64,000 nt of DNA from Bacteroidaceae bacterium (GCA_902362595.1 CABIXF010000004.1:1-64000), one strand, 5' to 3'. Shown: positions 18,805 to 28,957, counted from the first letter of the stretch. Program-made: numbers and translations. The notes: generated by a model not told the origin, from the sequence alone.

Positions 18805-21051
18805 TTATTTCAAATGGTCTTCAAAATAGCGGGTGATGTGTTCGTGCAAGTGTACACGGTCGCGTCCCATCATGTTGTGTCCGTCTTCCGGATAAATGAA
18901 GAGGTCGGGGTGTGTGCCAGCTTCGATACATGCTCTCAGGAACGTGTAAGTGTGCTGGGGTACGCAGGTGGGGTCGGTTCCGCCGATGATGATTTCCAGA
19001 CGGCCTTTCAGGTTGTCGGCTTTCAGTTTCAGGTCGGAGCCTTTGTAGCCTTCCGGATTCGCCTGTGGCGTATCCATGTAACGTTCGCCGTACATCACTT
19101 CATAGAACTTCCAGTCGATGACCGGTCCGCCGGCTACCCCCACTTTGAAAATATCGGGATAAGTCAGCATGAGGTTGGTGGTCATGAAACCGCCGAAGCT
19201 CCAGCCATGTACGCCGATGCGTTTACTGTCTACGTACGACAGGGATTTCAGGAATTCCACTCCTTTCACCTGGTCTTTCATCTCTTCTACTCCCAAGTGG
19301 CGGAACGTGCAGTTTTCAAACGCCAGTCCCCGGTTGTCACTTCCCCGGCTGTCTACCGTCAGCATGACATATCCTTTCTGTGCCATGTACAGGTCCCATC
19401 CTCTGGCATCGTAGAAGCGCGTGTTGTGGATGAGCTGTGCATGCGGTCCGCCATATACATAGATGATGGCCGGATATTTCTTGTTCGGGTCAAAGTCCAC
19501 CGGTTTGATTAGACGGTAGTACAAGTCGGTTTTTCCGTCGGCAGCCTTGAGGGTACCGATGGTGATTTCCGGCAAGTTGAACTGACTGCGCATCGGGTCG
19601 TCCGCCTTCAGCAGGGTGGTTCCCTTCTTGCCGCTGGTAGGCAGCAAGGTGATTTCCCGTCCCACGGTGAAAGAAGAGAAGTTATCTATCAAATACGTAC
19701 CGCTGGCGGAGAGAGAAGCCCGGTGCATGCCGTCTTTTTCTCCCAGTAGTGCACGTTTCCCAGTTTTCACGTTGAGGCTGAACAGATTGGTCTGCAGCGG
19801 AGAGACTTCCGTACTGCCGATAATAATCTCCTTCTTTCCCGCATTGAATCCCAGAATCTCCTGAACCAGCCAGTCACCTTGGGTCAAAGGAGTGACTTTC
19901 AGGTGTTCCAGATAGGTGCTGCCTTCCAGTTTGCCATTCTTCCAAACTCCTTCTCCTTTGGTTTTCGTATCCATCAGATACAGGTGGTTGAAACCGTCGC
20001 GCTGGCTTTGGTAGATGAATTTGCTTTCATCCCACGGCAGGAATACCAGTGGATGTTGAGGCTCTACGTATTTCGGATGCTTTTCTTCATACAGGATACC
20101 TTCCTTTTCACCGGTAGTAGCTTTGTAGCTGACCAGCTGTGCATGGTTCTGGTCGCGGTTCAGCTCGATGACGTAGATATGCTGCTCGTCGGGTGACCAG
20201 CTGACATTGGTGAAATAACGGTCGGTAGGGTCGCCTGCCTGCAAGTAAATCACTTTCCCAGTTTTTACATCGTACACTCCCACGGTCACCTTGTGGCTGG
20301 TCATGCCCGCCATCGGATATTTGTCCGGTTCCAGGGTAGCGATACGGGTGGAAGTATTTACCTGCGGATAATCGGTCACCATACTCTGGTCCATGCGATA
20401 GAAAGCCAGGTAGTTTCCTTTCGGACTCCAGAATGTACCCTTATAGATACCAAACTCGTTGCGGTGTACAGCCTGACCGTAAACCACTCCTTCTTTCGTC
20501 TGTGACGGATTGATTTGCCGGCTTTCTTCTCCCTTGTCAGCTACAAACAGGCCGTTGCCGATGGTATAGGCTACTTTGTCATTGGCCTTGCAGAAGTCCA
20601 GGTTACCTGCTTTTTCGTTCAGACGGAACAGGTTGGTAATCTTTTTCTGTCCGAAATCATATTCCACCCAGTAGTTGCTCTGCTGGAATACAATCACTTT
20701 CCGTTCCGCCCAAGGCAATGAAGCAGCCATCAGACTGCGGAGCGGTTTCAGTTCGTGCGACGGCTGGAAAGGCTTTTCTCCTTTTTCAAGAGCCTGGTTC
20801 ACTTCTTCCAAGGTTACCAGTACGGTTTCCTTTCCATCTTTCAACTGGATACGGCGGATATTTTCCACGTCCGCGCGTACACATACATCCCCCCACCATT
20901 GCAGTCCCGGAATGTTCTTGGGCATCAGGTTGAAATAATTGTTGCCGCCCGGAATGACATCTTCCAGCGTATAGTCGGCTTTCTTTTCCTGGGCAAAAGT
21001 GGTGAGGACGGTCATACTACATAAAAAGAAGAATAAAAATATACGTTTCAT
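18805..21051 (-). CDS. Dipeptidyl peptidase IV (S9B family)
   Basis: Secreted serine peptidase that removes X-Pro dipeptides. I start it at the ATG ending at 21051 (748 residues), giving the signal peptide MKRIFLFFFLCSMTVLTTFAQ. The open frame extends 150 codons further upstream, but that part overlaps rlmL antisense-free in another frame and is Arg/Lys junk. Residues about 80-470 form the beta-propeller domain (repeated WSP patterns). The alpha/beta hydrolase domain holds the catalytic Ser618 in GWSFGG, an Asp in IIGGTDPTCVPQ and the His in EDGHNMMGRD. It sits 13 bases after rlmL and 24 bases before purD. In gut Bacteroides such enzymes process host or dietary peptides. Confidence 0.92.
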   Translation of the reverse strand: MKRIFLFFFLCSMTVLTTFAQEKKADYTLEDVIPGGNNYFNLMPKNIPGLQWWGDVCVRADVENIRRIQLKDGKETVLVTLEEVNQALEKGEKPFQPSHELKPLRSLMAASLPWAERKVIVFQQSNYWVEYDFGQKKITNLFRLNEKAGNLDFCKANDKVAYTIGNGLFVADKGEESRQINPSQTKEGVVYGQAVHRNEFGIYKGTFWSPKGNYLAFYRMDQSMVTDYPQVNTSTRIATLEPDKYPMAGMTSHKVTVGVYDVKTGKVIYLQAGDPTDRYFTNVSWSPDEQHIYVIELNRDQNHAQLVSYKATTGEKEGILYEEKHPKYVEPQHPLVFLPWDESKFIYQSQRDGFNHLYLMDTKTKGEGVWKNGKLEGSTYLEHLKVTPLTQGDWLVQEILGFNAGKKEIIIGSTEVSPLQTNLFSLNVKTGKRALLGEKDGMHRASLSASGTYLIDNFSSFTVGREITLLPTSGKKGTTLLKADDPMRSQFNLPEITIGTLKAADGKTDLYYRLIKPVDFDPNKKYPAIIYVYGGPHAQLIHNTRFYDARGWDLYMAQKGYVMLTVDSRGSDNRGLAFENCTFRHLGVEEMKDQVKGVEFLKSLSYVDSKRIGVHGWSFGGFMTTNLMLTYPDIFKVGVAGGPVIDWKFYEVMYGERYMDTPQANPEGYKGSDLKLKADNLKGRLEIIIGGTDPTCVPQHTYTFLRACIEAGTHPDLFIYPEDGHNMMGRDRVHLHEHITRYFEDHLK

Positions 21052-21064
21052 GTGTGACTTGTCT

Positions 21065-22585
21065 TTAATCCTGTGAATTTTCTTCTTCCTCGCTGCGGCG
21101 CTTGTGCATGTAGCGAGGAGCAGGAGCCGCTTTCGGGCGTCCGTCATCCGTAGAAGGACGCGGATTGCGCGGTTTCGGTTCCTCTTTGTATTTGAATTCC
21201 TTGCGGCGTTCGCGGGTAAATTCTTTTCCGTCGCCGGCTTTCCGTCCGCGGAACGTTTCTTTCTGGTCGGAATCCTTGCGGAAACCTTCTTTGCGTTCGC
21301 TTCGGAAACCTTCTTTCCGTTCTCCACGAGTGCCCTCTTTGCGTTCCTTACGTACGTATTCCACTTTTTCTCCGTGGTGACGCGGGCGGACCGGTTTCTC
21401 TTCGTGCTTCGGCTTGAACTCCTTGTCACTGTTTTCTGAGCGGAATTCCTTGTATTTCCCGTCAAAAATCTGGTATTTGCGGAACTGACACTCCAAGGCA
21501 CCGTTGAACAAAGGTACTTTCACGGAAGCCTTCAGGCCAATCTGGTCGAAACATTCGTCGCGGTAGCTCAGAATCCAGGCATCGTTTCCGGCGAAAGCAT
21601 GTTTCAAACGTTCCCCAATCATCTGGTAGAGGCCCAGCAAATCGTCGGAAGAAATACGTTCGCCATACGGCGGGTTGGTGATGATGATGCTTTTCTGTTC
21701 CGGCTTTTCAAACTGCTGGAACGGTTGGATTTTCAGGATGACATCCTTGCTGACTCCTGCCGCTTTCACGTTGTGCTGGGCAATCTCGTTGGCTTTCGGA
21801 TTGTTGTCGTACCCGTAAATCTTATGTGTGAATTCACGTTCCTGTGAATCATCGTTATAAATGGCATCGAAAAGTTCCTGGTCAAAATCTTTCCATTTTT
21901 CGAATCCGAACTCTTTGCGGAACACTCCCGGCGCAATGTTACGGGCTATCAGTGCCGCTTCAATAGGGATGGTACCTGAACCGCACATCGGGTCAATCAG
22001 GTCGCATTCGCCTCTCCAGCCTGTCATCAGAATCATACCGGCAGCCAACACTTCATTCAGCGGTGCTTCCACTTGTTCCTGACGGTAGCCTCTGCGATGA
22101 AGAGATTCGCCGGAACTGTCGAGTGCCAGTGTACATTCTTCTTCCGCAATGTGAATGTGAATGGCCAGGTCCGGATTGCTGATACGTACGGAAGGACGGT
22201 TTCCGGTCTTTTCACGGAAATAGTCGACTACTGCATCTTTCACCTTGTAGGCCACAAACTTGGAGTGGCGGAATTCGCTGGAATAAACCACGGCATCCAC
22301 GGAAAAACTGCTCATGTTGTCGAGGTATTTTTCCCATTCGATGCTTTTTACGGCATCGTATACCTCATCGGCAGTCTTGGCAGTGAAATGTTTGATAGGT
22401 TTTAAAATACGGATGGCGGTGCGCAGGCAGAAGTTTGCCTTATACATCATGGCCTTGTCGCCGGTGAAAGAAACCATGCGTCGGCCAATTTCAATGTTGC
22501 TGGCTCCCAGCTCTGTGAGTTCTTGTGCCAGAACTTCTTCCAGTCCCTGGAAAGTCTTGGCGATAAGCTCGAATTCTTGATTCAT
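21065..22585 (-). CDS. rlmL: THUMP-domain RNA methyltransferase (RlmL/TrmN type) with basic tail
   Basis: SAM-dependent N2-guanine methyltransferase of 23S rRNA (m2G2445 in E. coli numbering) or a close relative. Start chosen at the internal ATG ending at 22585, which opens with MNQEFELIAKTFQGLEEVL, the usual beginning; the 8-codon longer frame runs into the promoter. Residues about 5-155 are the THUMP/ferredoxin-like RNA-binding part; the methyltransferase has DPMCGSGTIPIEAALIA near residue 190 and the N-P-P-Y motif TNPPYGERI near 300. Residues about 385-506 form a highly charged tail with GERKEGFR-like repeats that is not part of the enzyme core. First gene of a five-gene operon. Confidence 0.88.
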   Translation of the reverse strand: MNQEFELIAKTFQGLEEVLAQELTELGASNIEIGRRMVSFTGDKAMMYKANFCLRTAIRILKPIKHFTAKTADEVYDAVKSIEWEKYLDNMSSFSVDAVVYSSEFRHSKFVAYKVKDAVVDYFREKTGNRPSVRISNPDLAIHIHIAEEECTLALDSSGESLHRRGYRQEQVEAPLNEVLAAGMILMTGWRGECDLIDPMCGSGTIPIEAALIARNIAPGVFRKEFGFEKWKDFDQELFDAIYNDDSQEREFTHKIYGYDNNPKANEIAQHNVKAAGVSKDVILKIQPFQQFEKPEQKSIIITNPPYGERISSDDLLGLYQMIGERLKHAFAGNDAWILSYRDECFDQIGLKASVKVPLFNGALECQFRKYQIFDGKYKEFRSENSDKEFKPKHEEKPVRPRHHGEKVEYVRKERKEGTRGERKEGFRSERKEGFRKDSDQKETFRGRKAGDGKEFTRERRKEFKYKEEPKPRNPRPSTDDGRPKAAPAPRYMHKRRSEEEENSQD

Positions 22586-22619
22586 CTTGATAAAATTACG
22601 TAATTTCAATTGATAGGGG

Positions 22620-22650
22620 CAAAATTACGAAATTTCGGTTTGCTAATCAA
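22620..22650 (-). promoter_or_regulatory. Promoter of the rlmL-purD operon
   Basis: Minus strand: TTG (22650-22648) as -33 element, 20-base spacer, TAATTTTG (22627-22620) as -7 box, 34 bases before the rlmL start. Both elements and the spacing match the Bacteroides sigma consensus. Confidence 0.6.
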
Positions 22651-22687
22651 CTGTTTGACATTGTTTTCTAAGGAAACATGAAATCGG

Positions 22688-24763
22688 TTACCGGATTTTA
22701 TCGCGGAAAGAAGAGGCTGGAAGCTGGTCTTTATTGACAAGATTGGCGTGGGTAAAAGGTTGCCAGCCATACCGTATATATCGCGGATGTTTGATAGAAT
22801 CGGAGTAGACTCGGATTTTATCTCCTTCTATGACGGCTTGCGCAGGGAAATAGATTCCTTCATATTCTGCCAGTTCAAAGCCGGTGAGCGGTTTTCTATC
22901 CGAAGTGTGTAGGCCTGCTGCATACGCAAATTCTACGATTACTTCATGATTTTTTCTGATGGCTTGTTTGTACAAAGGACCGGATGGAAGTAAAGAATAA
23001 TGATAAGTTTGATTTAATGCCCATCTGGCTAAACGCTCTCCAATAGGACGTTTGTCTTTAGGATGTACATCCAGTGAATCACCTTTATCGGAGGATACAG
23101 CCATGCCCGTATGGGGCAGTTCATTCATAAGGCGTCGTTGGCTGTCACGGAACCAGGGCCATGAGGGACGGTTCAGGCTGGAAAGCTGGACAAAATAGAA
23201 AGGCATGTCTGGCTGGTTCCAGTTTTGTCTCCATCCGTTCACCAATAACTTGAATAATTTATAATGTGCTTCCATGTGGTGCGCATTTGACTCTCCTTGG
23301 TACCAGATAACTCCTTTGAGGGGATATTGCTGAAGGGGAAGTATACCGGCTTCATATAAATAGCAAGGTTCGTATGGATGACGTTTGAATGAATTTGTGC
23401 TTTTCTGGAGGTTGAGCAGAGCTCTTTTTCTGGCCCATTCTTGAATAAAGTCGTTTTGAGTCCAATCTTTCAGAATGGCGGGGAAATGTTTTTCCAATGA
23501 GTGGCGGTCGACCCATGATTCTGTAGTAGACCCTCCTACTGCATTACAAATCAGTCCGATGGGGACTTTTAAGCTGTCTTGTAGCATTTTTCCAAAATAG
23601 TAAGCTACAGCAGAAAAAGTTGCCGCCGTATTGGGGGTGCATTCAGTCCATACGGTGGGTTGGTAATAGAAAAGATGATTGATGGAATCGATGGCTTGGG
23701 CTGGCCATGCCGTGGCATTGGTATCCCATTTCCCTTTCATGTGAAAGAAACGGATGTGGGAATTGTATGCCTGTGATATGTCGATAGCAGCATCTTTGGC
23801 TTGTTGCAACATGAACTGCATGTTAGATTGTCCGGAACACAACCATACCTCTCCTGCGGCTACATGGTGAAAGGTGCGCGATTGCTGTGGAGTTTGTATG
23901 GAGAGTTCATAGTTGGCTCCTGCTTTTATCGGATCTAATATGACTTCCCATTTACCGTTTTTATCAGTAATCGTTTTTTTCTTTTGGCCGTCAATGCTTA
24001 CAGTGACAGGAGTTTTCGTATTGGCTGTGCCATGAATGCGCAGTGGAATATTGCGTTGTAATACCATATAATCAGTATAGAGAATAGGCAGTTTAAGTCC
24101 TCCATAATCGCCAGTGATAGCTGAGTATGCTGTCTGAGCCAGAAGACGTGCTCCTTCTTCATTCGGATGGATGGCATCGGGCAATAGGATAGGATAAGGG
24201 TAGAGTGGGGTATGGAAGTCGATGACTTCGGCCTGACTGACCTGCCCCACCACACTGATGGCCTTCTGGATTTCTTCGTGCCATTGCTGGGTGCCTGAAA
24301 TAAAACGGGGATGCCGGTCGGCAATAGGTGTCATGTGTGCCACTAAAATGCGACATTGAGGATTCACCTTCTTAAAGGACTTTATCAATTGTACATAATC
24401 ATGCACGAACTCATCGCGATAGTTGGGCCAATTTCTTGGGTCTGTATCATTAATGCCTAGATGAATAATAACGATATCAGCAGCAAAATGAAGGGCTTTC
24501 TGGTATTCCTCTTGCTGGATGTACGGCCGATGTCCGTGTATCAGCAAAGTAGCTCCCGGTTTTCCAAAGTTTCCCACAGTGTATTGTTGTCCTAACAGCG
24601 TTTGCAATTGTGCAGGATAGGAGTCTGTATCACGGTTTTTGATACCGGTTCCGTAGGTAATGCTATTACCTACACAGGCTACTTTTATTTTCTTGGCAGC
24701 CTGTACGGGTTGTAATAAGCAAATGAATTGACAGAGCAGTAGTATTAAGATTGTTGGTTTCAT
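22688..24763 (-). CDS. Two-domain sialate O-acetylesterase
   Basis: Removes O-acetyl groups from sialic acids so that sialidase and the lyase can act. The 691-residue exported protein has a signal peptide (about 1-22), an N-terminal SGNH/GDSL esterase domain (VGNSITYG about 31-38, LGINDTDPRNW near 100, DAIHPNEEG near 195) and a C-terminal SASA domain (WLCSGQSNMQF near 310, IWYQGESNAH near 475, DVHPKDKRPIGERLA near 595). Dual-domain esterases of this layout occur in Bacteroides and Tannerella sialic-acid loci (EstA/NanS type). It is the last gene of the cluster and starts one base after the preceding esterase gene. Confidence 0.88.
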   Translation of the reverse strand: MKPTILILLLCQFICLLQPVQAAKKIKVACVGNSITYGTGIKNRDTDSYPAQLQTLLGQQYTVGNFGKPGATLLIHGHRPYIQQEEYQKALHFAADIVIIHLGINDTDPRNWPNYRDEFVHDYVQLIKSFKKVNPQCRILVAHMTPIADRHPRFISGTQQWHEEIQKAISVVGQVSQAEVIDFHTPLYPYPILLPDAIHPNEEGARLLAQTAYSAITGDYGGLKLPILYTDYMVLQRNIPLRIHGTANTKTPVTVSIDGQKKKTITDKNGKWEVILDPIKAGANYELSIQTPQQSRTFHHVAAGEVWLCSGQSNMQFMLQQAKDAAIDISQAYNSHIRFFHMKGKWDTNATAWPAQAIDSINHLFYYQPTVWTECTPNTAATFSAVAYYFGKMLQDSLKVPIGLICNAVGGSTTESWVDRHSLEKHFPAILKDWTQNDFIQEWARKRALLNLQKSTNSFKRHPYEPCYLYEAGILPLQQYPLKGVIWYQGESNAHHMEAHYKLFKLLVNGWRQNWNQPDMPFYFVQLSSLNRPSWPWFRDSQRRLMNELPHTGMAVSSDKGDSLDVHPKDKRPIGERLARWALNQTYHYSLLPSGPLYKQAIRKNHEVIVEFAYAAGLHTSDRKPLTGFELAEYEGIYFPAQAVIEGDKIRVYSDSIKHPRYIRYGWQPFTHANLVNKDQLPASSFRDKIR

Positions 24764-24764
24764 T

Positions 24765-25427
24765 TTATTTCTTTAAGTAGGGAGTGATAATTTCTTTCCA
24801 TAATATGTAACCTTTTCCTAAAAGGTGCAGCCCATCATTGGTATATTCGGGTTTCATTTGTCCATTATCATCTACAAAGTGAGTGAAAAGGTCAATATAT
24901 TTCACATTTTCTTTTTGGCAAATACTTAAAATAGCTTGATTAATGTTAGGGATTTCCTGCCAATGGGAAGTATGTTCTTGATACAGGTTGTACTTTATAG
25001 TGACAGGTAAAACACTTTGTATCAATATTTCTGTATGCGGTGACTCTTTTTTTATTTTTTGTATGATTTGTTGTATATCAGAGGCTATATTCTTAGGGGA
25101 TTCTCCTTGAGGAACATTATTGATCCCAATCATTAGAAAGATTTGTGCAGGCTTTCCCTTAAGAAGGACAGAGATTCTATCATATACTCCCCAAGTGGTA
25201 TCTCCGCTGATTCCTCTATTTTTGATATGAGGATTTTGAAATAATTCACTCCATTCTCCTCCATCAGTTATACTATTTCCGATAAAAAGAATGTCATCCG
25301 AACTTATAGGGAGTTGTTCAAACAGCGAAGCTCGTTGGTAGTAATAAGTAGAATATTTTCTTTCTGTTTGTCCGAAAGTGAATAGGCTATATATTAAGCC
25401 TATAATTAGCAGTAGAATTGTTTTCAT
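24765..25427 (-). CDS. SGNH/GDSL hydrolase, probable sialate O-acetylesterase
   Basis: A 220-residue exported esterase with a signal peptide (about 1-19, ending TFGQ). All SGNH blocks are visible: block I FIGNSITDGGEW (about 48-59), block II Gly in NRGISGDTTWG, block III MIGINNVPQG (about 99-108) and block V DGLHLLGKGY with the Asp-x-x-His pair near residue 202. This is the platelet-activating-factor-acetylhydrolase-like branch often found in glycan loci. It lies 26 bases after the GH20 gene and one base before the two-domain esterase gene, so deacetylation of sialic acid or amino sugars is the likely task. Confidence 0.82.
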   Translation of the reverse strand: MKTILLLIIGLIYSLFTFGQTERKYSTYYYQRASLFEQLPISSDDILFIGNSITDGGEWSELFQNPHIKNRGISGDTTWGVYDRISVLLKGKPAQIFLMIGINNVPQGESPKNIASDIQQIIQKIKKESPHTEILIQSVLPVTIKYNLYQEHTSHWQEIPNINQAILSICQKENVKYIDLFTHFVDDNGQMKPEYTNDGLHLLGKGYILWKEIITPYLKK

Positions 25428-25453
25428 GAGTTGTAGATTAATATGTTTTAATT

Positions 25454-27466
25454 TTATTTTTTATCAGGGGAATACACAATATTTTCTATTTCTTTTTGTC
25501 CATCCGGTGTGACAAAAACGGCATTAAACATCCATTTTACTAATCTAACCTCTGGGGTTTTGAATTTTCCAATCGGCAGTTTGAGGAAGAGCTTGTTCCA
25601 TCCTTTGTGTAATGTAACTTGTATCGGAGGGCGGGAGGTTGCATTTTCATTCGTCAGAGGAATTTCGTTTGACCGGTCTTTATGGCTGTTTTTCCATACT
25701 GGTGGGAGTATTTCTTCTTGGTTCAGCCAAGCGCGGCTACCTTTGTAATCCCATGTTCCTTGTTGTGGAGCTAAATCACTTTCGGAACGACTATAGTTCT
25801 GGAATTCCAGGAATAACCCGACCTTCTGTTCCTCAGGAGAAAATACCCAGGTAGTGGCATAAGCCGTGTGGTTTTCTTCAGGTGAGGGATAGAATCCGGG
25901 AACCAACTCTCCCCATACATGGCGCAAGTAAACTCCTGCTCCGTAGACGATATGGCTTTGGTAGATTTTCCCTTTATATAAGTAGCTTTCTTTCTCTTCT
26001 TGTTCTGGAGGAAATGCACGGTCCAGATCTCCTTCATTGGGGAATGCATCTGTAATACGCCATACTACGTTGGTCTGTCTGACGTAGGGAAAAGGTTCTC
26101 CTTTAAAGGTGTGTGTCTTATGCCAAAGCATTCTGTCCTCAAAATCGGCAAACTGAGTATAGATTTCTGTATCTTTTTTCCGTAAAAGGTTCGTCTTTTC
26201 ATCGAAATAGCCATATCCTCCTCCTCGCCAACTTCTTTCGGCAAGTGCCAGCATGTGAGCATACAGATTGTTGTCCGCCACGATTTGTTTCTCGTTTTGG
26301 AGGTAACGGTCGTTCCAAATGGCTAAGATGCTTCCTGCAAGGTCTTCGTTTCCCATATCTTGGTTGTAAATTCGGCTGTTGTATAAAGCAATCAGGTCGG
26401 CAAAAGTGTCGAAATGATTGATATAGTGATAGCGGCTATCGATGGCTGGAATTCCTGGTTGGGCTTTTCCCCGGAAACTCCATAATTGTGTCATGTCTAT
26501 TTCGCCTGTCTGGTATTTCCAACCGGGGTTCCATGAAATGACTTTTTTCCCTTTATTACGGATGTAGGCCACCATTTCCGGAACAAATTGTGGGTTGGTA
26601 AACAGTACTTCGTCTGTACCTATATGAATAAAGGGTACATCGAATGTTTCGCATACCTCATCCATGAGCCTTTTTAGAATTTCCATGCCTTTTTCGCTTT
26701 GCATGTCGGTGTGGAAAGTTCTTACAAAAGCAGCACTGTGGCCAGGCATATCAATCTCTGGAATCAATGTTACATATCGTTGTTTGCAGAACGCTACAAG
26801 TTCTTTAGCCTCCTGTAGCGTGTAATATTTGCCTGGCATGCGAGTCATGTTTTCAGGGGCGTTGAGTTTTGGATATATTTTACTTTCTAGACGCCAAGCC
26901 TGATTTTCGGTCAGATGCCAGTGGAATACATTGATTTTGAACTTGCTGAGTAGCTCGATTTCTTTTTTCAGTTCGTTTATAGAGATATAGGTACGGCCTA
27001 CATCCAGCATGAATCCTCTGATGCGGAAAGCAGGCCAGTCTATAATCTCACAGGTAGGAAGGCAATAGCTTCTATTGTTTTTTGCATAGGTCGTTAATTG
27101 CTGGATTGTTTGTAATGCTCTGTAGGCTCCTGTGGAAGAAGTGGCAGTGACTTCTATTTGTTTTTCGGTGATACTCAGTTTGTAGCTTTCATCGGAAGGA
27201 ATAGGAATTTCCGGCAGACTGCCTTTAATTTTAATTTTGATTGTTTTATCAGTTTGTGCGGGAGTGAGAGTTGCATTTATGTTTTGTAGCCACTCTTTCC
27301 AGTGTTGGGATATTTCTTCTGTCGTGTCAAGATATAGTTTATCTAATACCAATTGTTTATCTGTATAGGTTATTTTCTGCGGATAAGGCAGAAGTGGGTA
27401 GAGGGATTTCCCCCAGTTAGGAATCCAGCAATAGAATAAGGCTATGAGAATGAAAAAAGGTTTCAT
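25454..27466 (-). CDS. Beta-N-acetylhexosaminidase (GH20)
   Basis: Exported exo-enzyme that removes terminal beta-GlcNAc or beta-GalNAc from host glycans. 670 residues with a signal peptide (about 1-19), a GH20b-like N-terminal domain (about 20-140, ending TGAYRALQTIQQL), and the catalytic barrel with RGFMLDVGRTYI, HWHLTENQAWRLE near 180 and the catalytic Asp-Glu pair in HIGTDEVLF near residue 285. A C-terminal domain after about 480 looks like a carbohydrate-binding beta-sandwich. It lies 9 bases after the fucosidase gene and 26 before the SGNH hydrolase gene. Confidence 0.93.
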   Translation of the reverse strand: MKPFFILIALFYCWIPNWGKSLYPLLPYPQKITYTDKQLVLDKLYLDTTEEISQHWKEWLQNINATLTPAQTDKTIKIKIKGSLPEIPIPSDESYKLSITEKQIEVTATSSTGAYRALQTIQQLTTYAKNNRSYCLPTCEIIDWPAFRIRGFMLDVGRTYISINELKKEIELLSKFKINVFHWHLTENQAWRLESKIYPKLNAPENMTRMPGKYYTLQEAKELVAFCKQRYVTLIPEIDMPGHSAAFVRTFHTDMQSEKGMEILKRLMDEVCETFDVPFIHIGTDEVLFTNPQFVPEMVAYIRNKGKKVISWNPGWKYQTGEIDMTQLWSFRGKAQPGIPAIDSRYHYINHFDTFADLIALYNSRIYNQDMGNEDLAGSILAIWNDRYLQNEKQIVADNNLYAHMLALAERSWRGGGYGYFDEKTNLLRKKDTEIYTQFADFEDRMLWHKTHTFKGEPFPYVRQTNVVWRITDAFPNEGDLDRAFPPEQEEKESYLYKGKIYQSHIVYGAGVYLRHVWGELVPGFYPSPEENHTAYATTWVFSPEEQKVGLFLEFQNYSRSESDLAPQQGTWDYKGSRAWLNQEEILPPVWKNSHKDRSNEIPLTNENATSRPPIQVTLHKGWNKLFLKLPIGKFKTPEVRLVKWMFNAVFVTPDGQKEIENIVYSPDKK

Positions 27467-27475
27467 GATGTAGGT

Positions 27476-28957
27476 TTATTGAATATGAGTGATTTTTAGA
27501 GTCCATGCATAGTTGCATGGCATCTCAGTAAAAGTCAATTGCGGTAAATATACGATTAGATTTTTCCCTTTTTGTTCCCATTTTAGTTCGTTGGAATAGC
27601 CAAGTAAGTGAATAGTGGTAAGTGATGTAGACTTGATATCTTGCAATGTAATTTTATCATTCGGGTAGGAAGTTAAGATCGCATATAAATTATTGGCTTT
27701 TGATGTGAAGAACGCCTCTTGTACAGCGTATCCAGGATCAGGATTAACAGTCTGTTTCAGGATGGCGTTACCACTAACATAATATTTTTCTTTTGATTTC
27801 CAGTCCCGTTTCCCTTCCGACCACTGACAGCTTTTCTTCCAAGGTCTTGTTTTGTATATAGCTTCTCCGTTAATCTTAAGCCATTCTCCTATCTGAAGCA
27901 ATCGTTCTTGCATGATTGGAGGAATTTTTCCTTCTGCCGTAGGCCCTATGTTCAGTAAAAGATTTCCACCTTGGCTAACGATTTTTGCAAGCGTATGGAT
28001 TAAGGCTTGTGGGGTAGCGTAATCTTCGATATCTTCAAGTTTGTTGTAGCCAAAAGAAAACCCCATGCCCCTGCATTCTTCCCATGGTTTATCATATTTC
28101 TTATTAGAAGAGCTATATTCACTTGTGTAGAAGTCTCCGTGTCTACCGTTTTTGAACTTGGCCCAACGGTCATTGATTACCACGCTGTCTTTTATGTCGG
28201 AAGAAGAATATAGCCATGAGAAGAATTCTTTTGTCTTCCAAATGTCCTCATCGTAGCTGTCTGGCCCGTCTGCCCAGATTAGGTCTGGTTTATATTTTGT
28301 GATGAGATCCTTTAGTTGTGGATATAGATGTTGTTCAGTATAAATAGGCATGTTTTCGGAAGTGTAGAGAGGATTATTCCATTCTCTTAGAGAAAAGTAG
28401 CATCCAACTTTAAGAGACGCTTTTCGCATGGCTTTGACAAATTCACCTACTAAATCTTTGTGAGGACCAATTTCTACACTATTCCATGGGCGTGCGTGAT
28501 TGTGGGATGCCTCTTTACTGTTCCATAGAGCAAATCCATCGTGATGTTTAGTGGTTAGAACAGCATATTTTGCTCCGGATTTTACAAATAAATCAGCCCA
28601 TTCTGTGGCATTGTAATCTTGGGCTTTAAACAGTGGTGCAAAATCCATGTAAGTAAAATCTTCTCCATAGGTTAGTCGGTGATAATTATAGATTTCATCT
28701 CCTTTAAAGTCGCCATTTCCAAATAATGTTTTATTATCTAACCAGTATTGATACCATTCGGCATAGGTTCCTTTAGGAGACCAGGCTGGTACAGAATAGA
28801 GTCCCCAATGGATAAATATGCCAAATTTTGCATCTTGAAACCAGGTTGGGATGGGACGTTTATCTAGAGATTTCCAATCAGGTGTATAAACCTTTTGTGG
28901 AAATCCTTCAGTCAGAGCAATAAAGAGCAGACAGATTCCTAAAAATAATGTTTTCAT
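27476..28957 (-). CDS. Alpha-L-fucosidase (GH29)
   Basis: Exported exo-fucosidase that trims terminal L-fucose from mucin-type glycans. 493 residues with a signal peptide (about 1-20). GH29 blocks: WFQDAKFGIFIHWGLYSVPAW (about 39-59), TTKHHDGFALWNS near 136, and the nucleophile region DLIWADGPDS near residue 228 with the catalytic Asp. A small C-terminal beta domain follows after about 380. It is the first gene after the terminator that ends susCD and is followed by GH20 after 9 bases. No -7 box was found in the 46 bases upstream, so it may depend on read-through. Confidence 0.93.
   Translation of the reverse strand: MKTLFLGICLLFIALTEGFPQKVYTPDWKSLDKRPIPTWFQDAKFGIFIHWGLYSVPAWSPKGTYAEWYQYWLDNKTLFGNGDFKGDEIYNYHRLTYGEDFTYMDFAPLFKAQDYNATEWADLFVKSGAKYAVLTTKHHDGFALWNSKEASHNHARPWNSVEIGPHKDLVGEFVKAMRKASLKVGCYFSLREWNNPLYTSENMPIYTEQHLYPQLKDLITKYKPDLIWADGPDSYDEDIWKTKEFFSWLYSSSDIKDSVVINDRWAKFKNGRHGDFYTSEYSSSNKKYDKPWEECRGMGFSFGYNKLEDIEDYATPQALIHTLAKIVSQGGNLLLNIGPTAEGKIPPIMQERLLQIGEWLKINGEAIYKTRPWKKSCQWSEGKRDWKSKEKYYVSGNAILKQTVNPDPGYAVQEAFFTSKANNLYAILTSYPNDKITLQDIKSTSLTTIHLLGYSNELKWEQKGKNLIVYLPQLTFTEMPCNYAWTLKITHIQ

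Noticed and set aside
21052..21501. A 150-codon N-terminal extension of dipeptidyl peptidase IV
   Set aside because: It overlaps the end of rlmL in another frame, is Arg/Lys-rich noise, and precedes a perfect signal peptide start at 21051.
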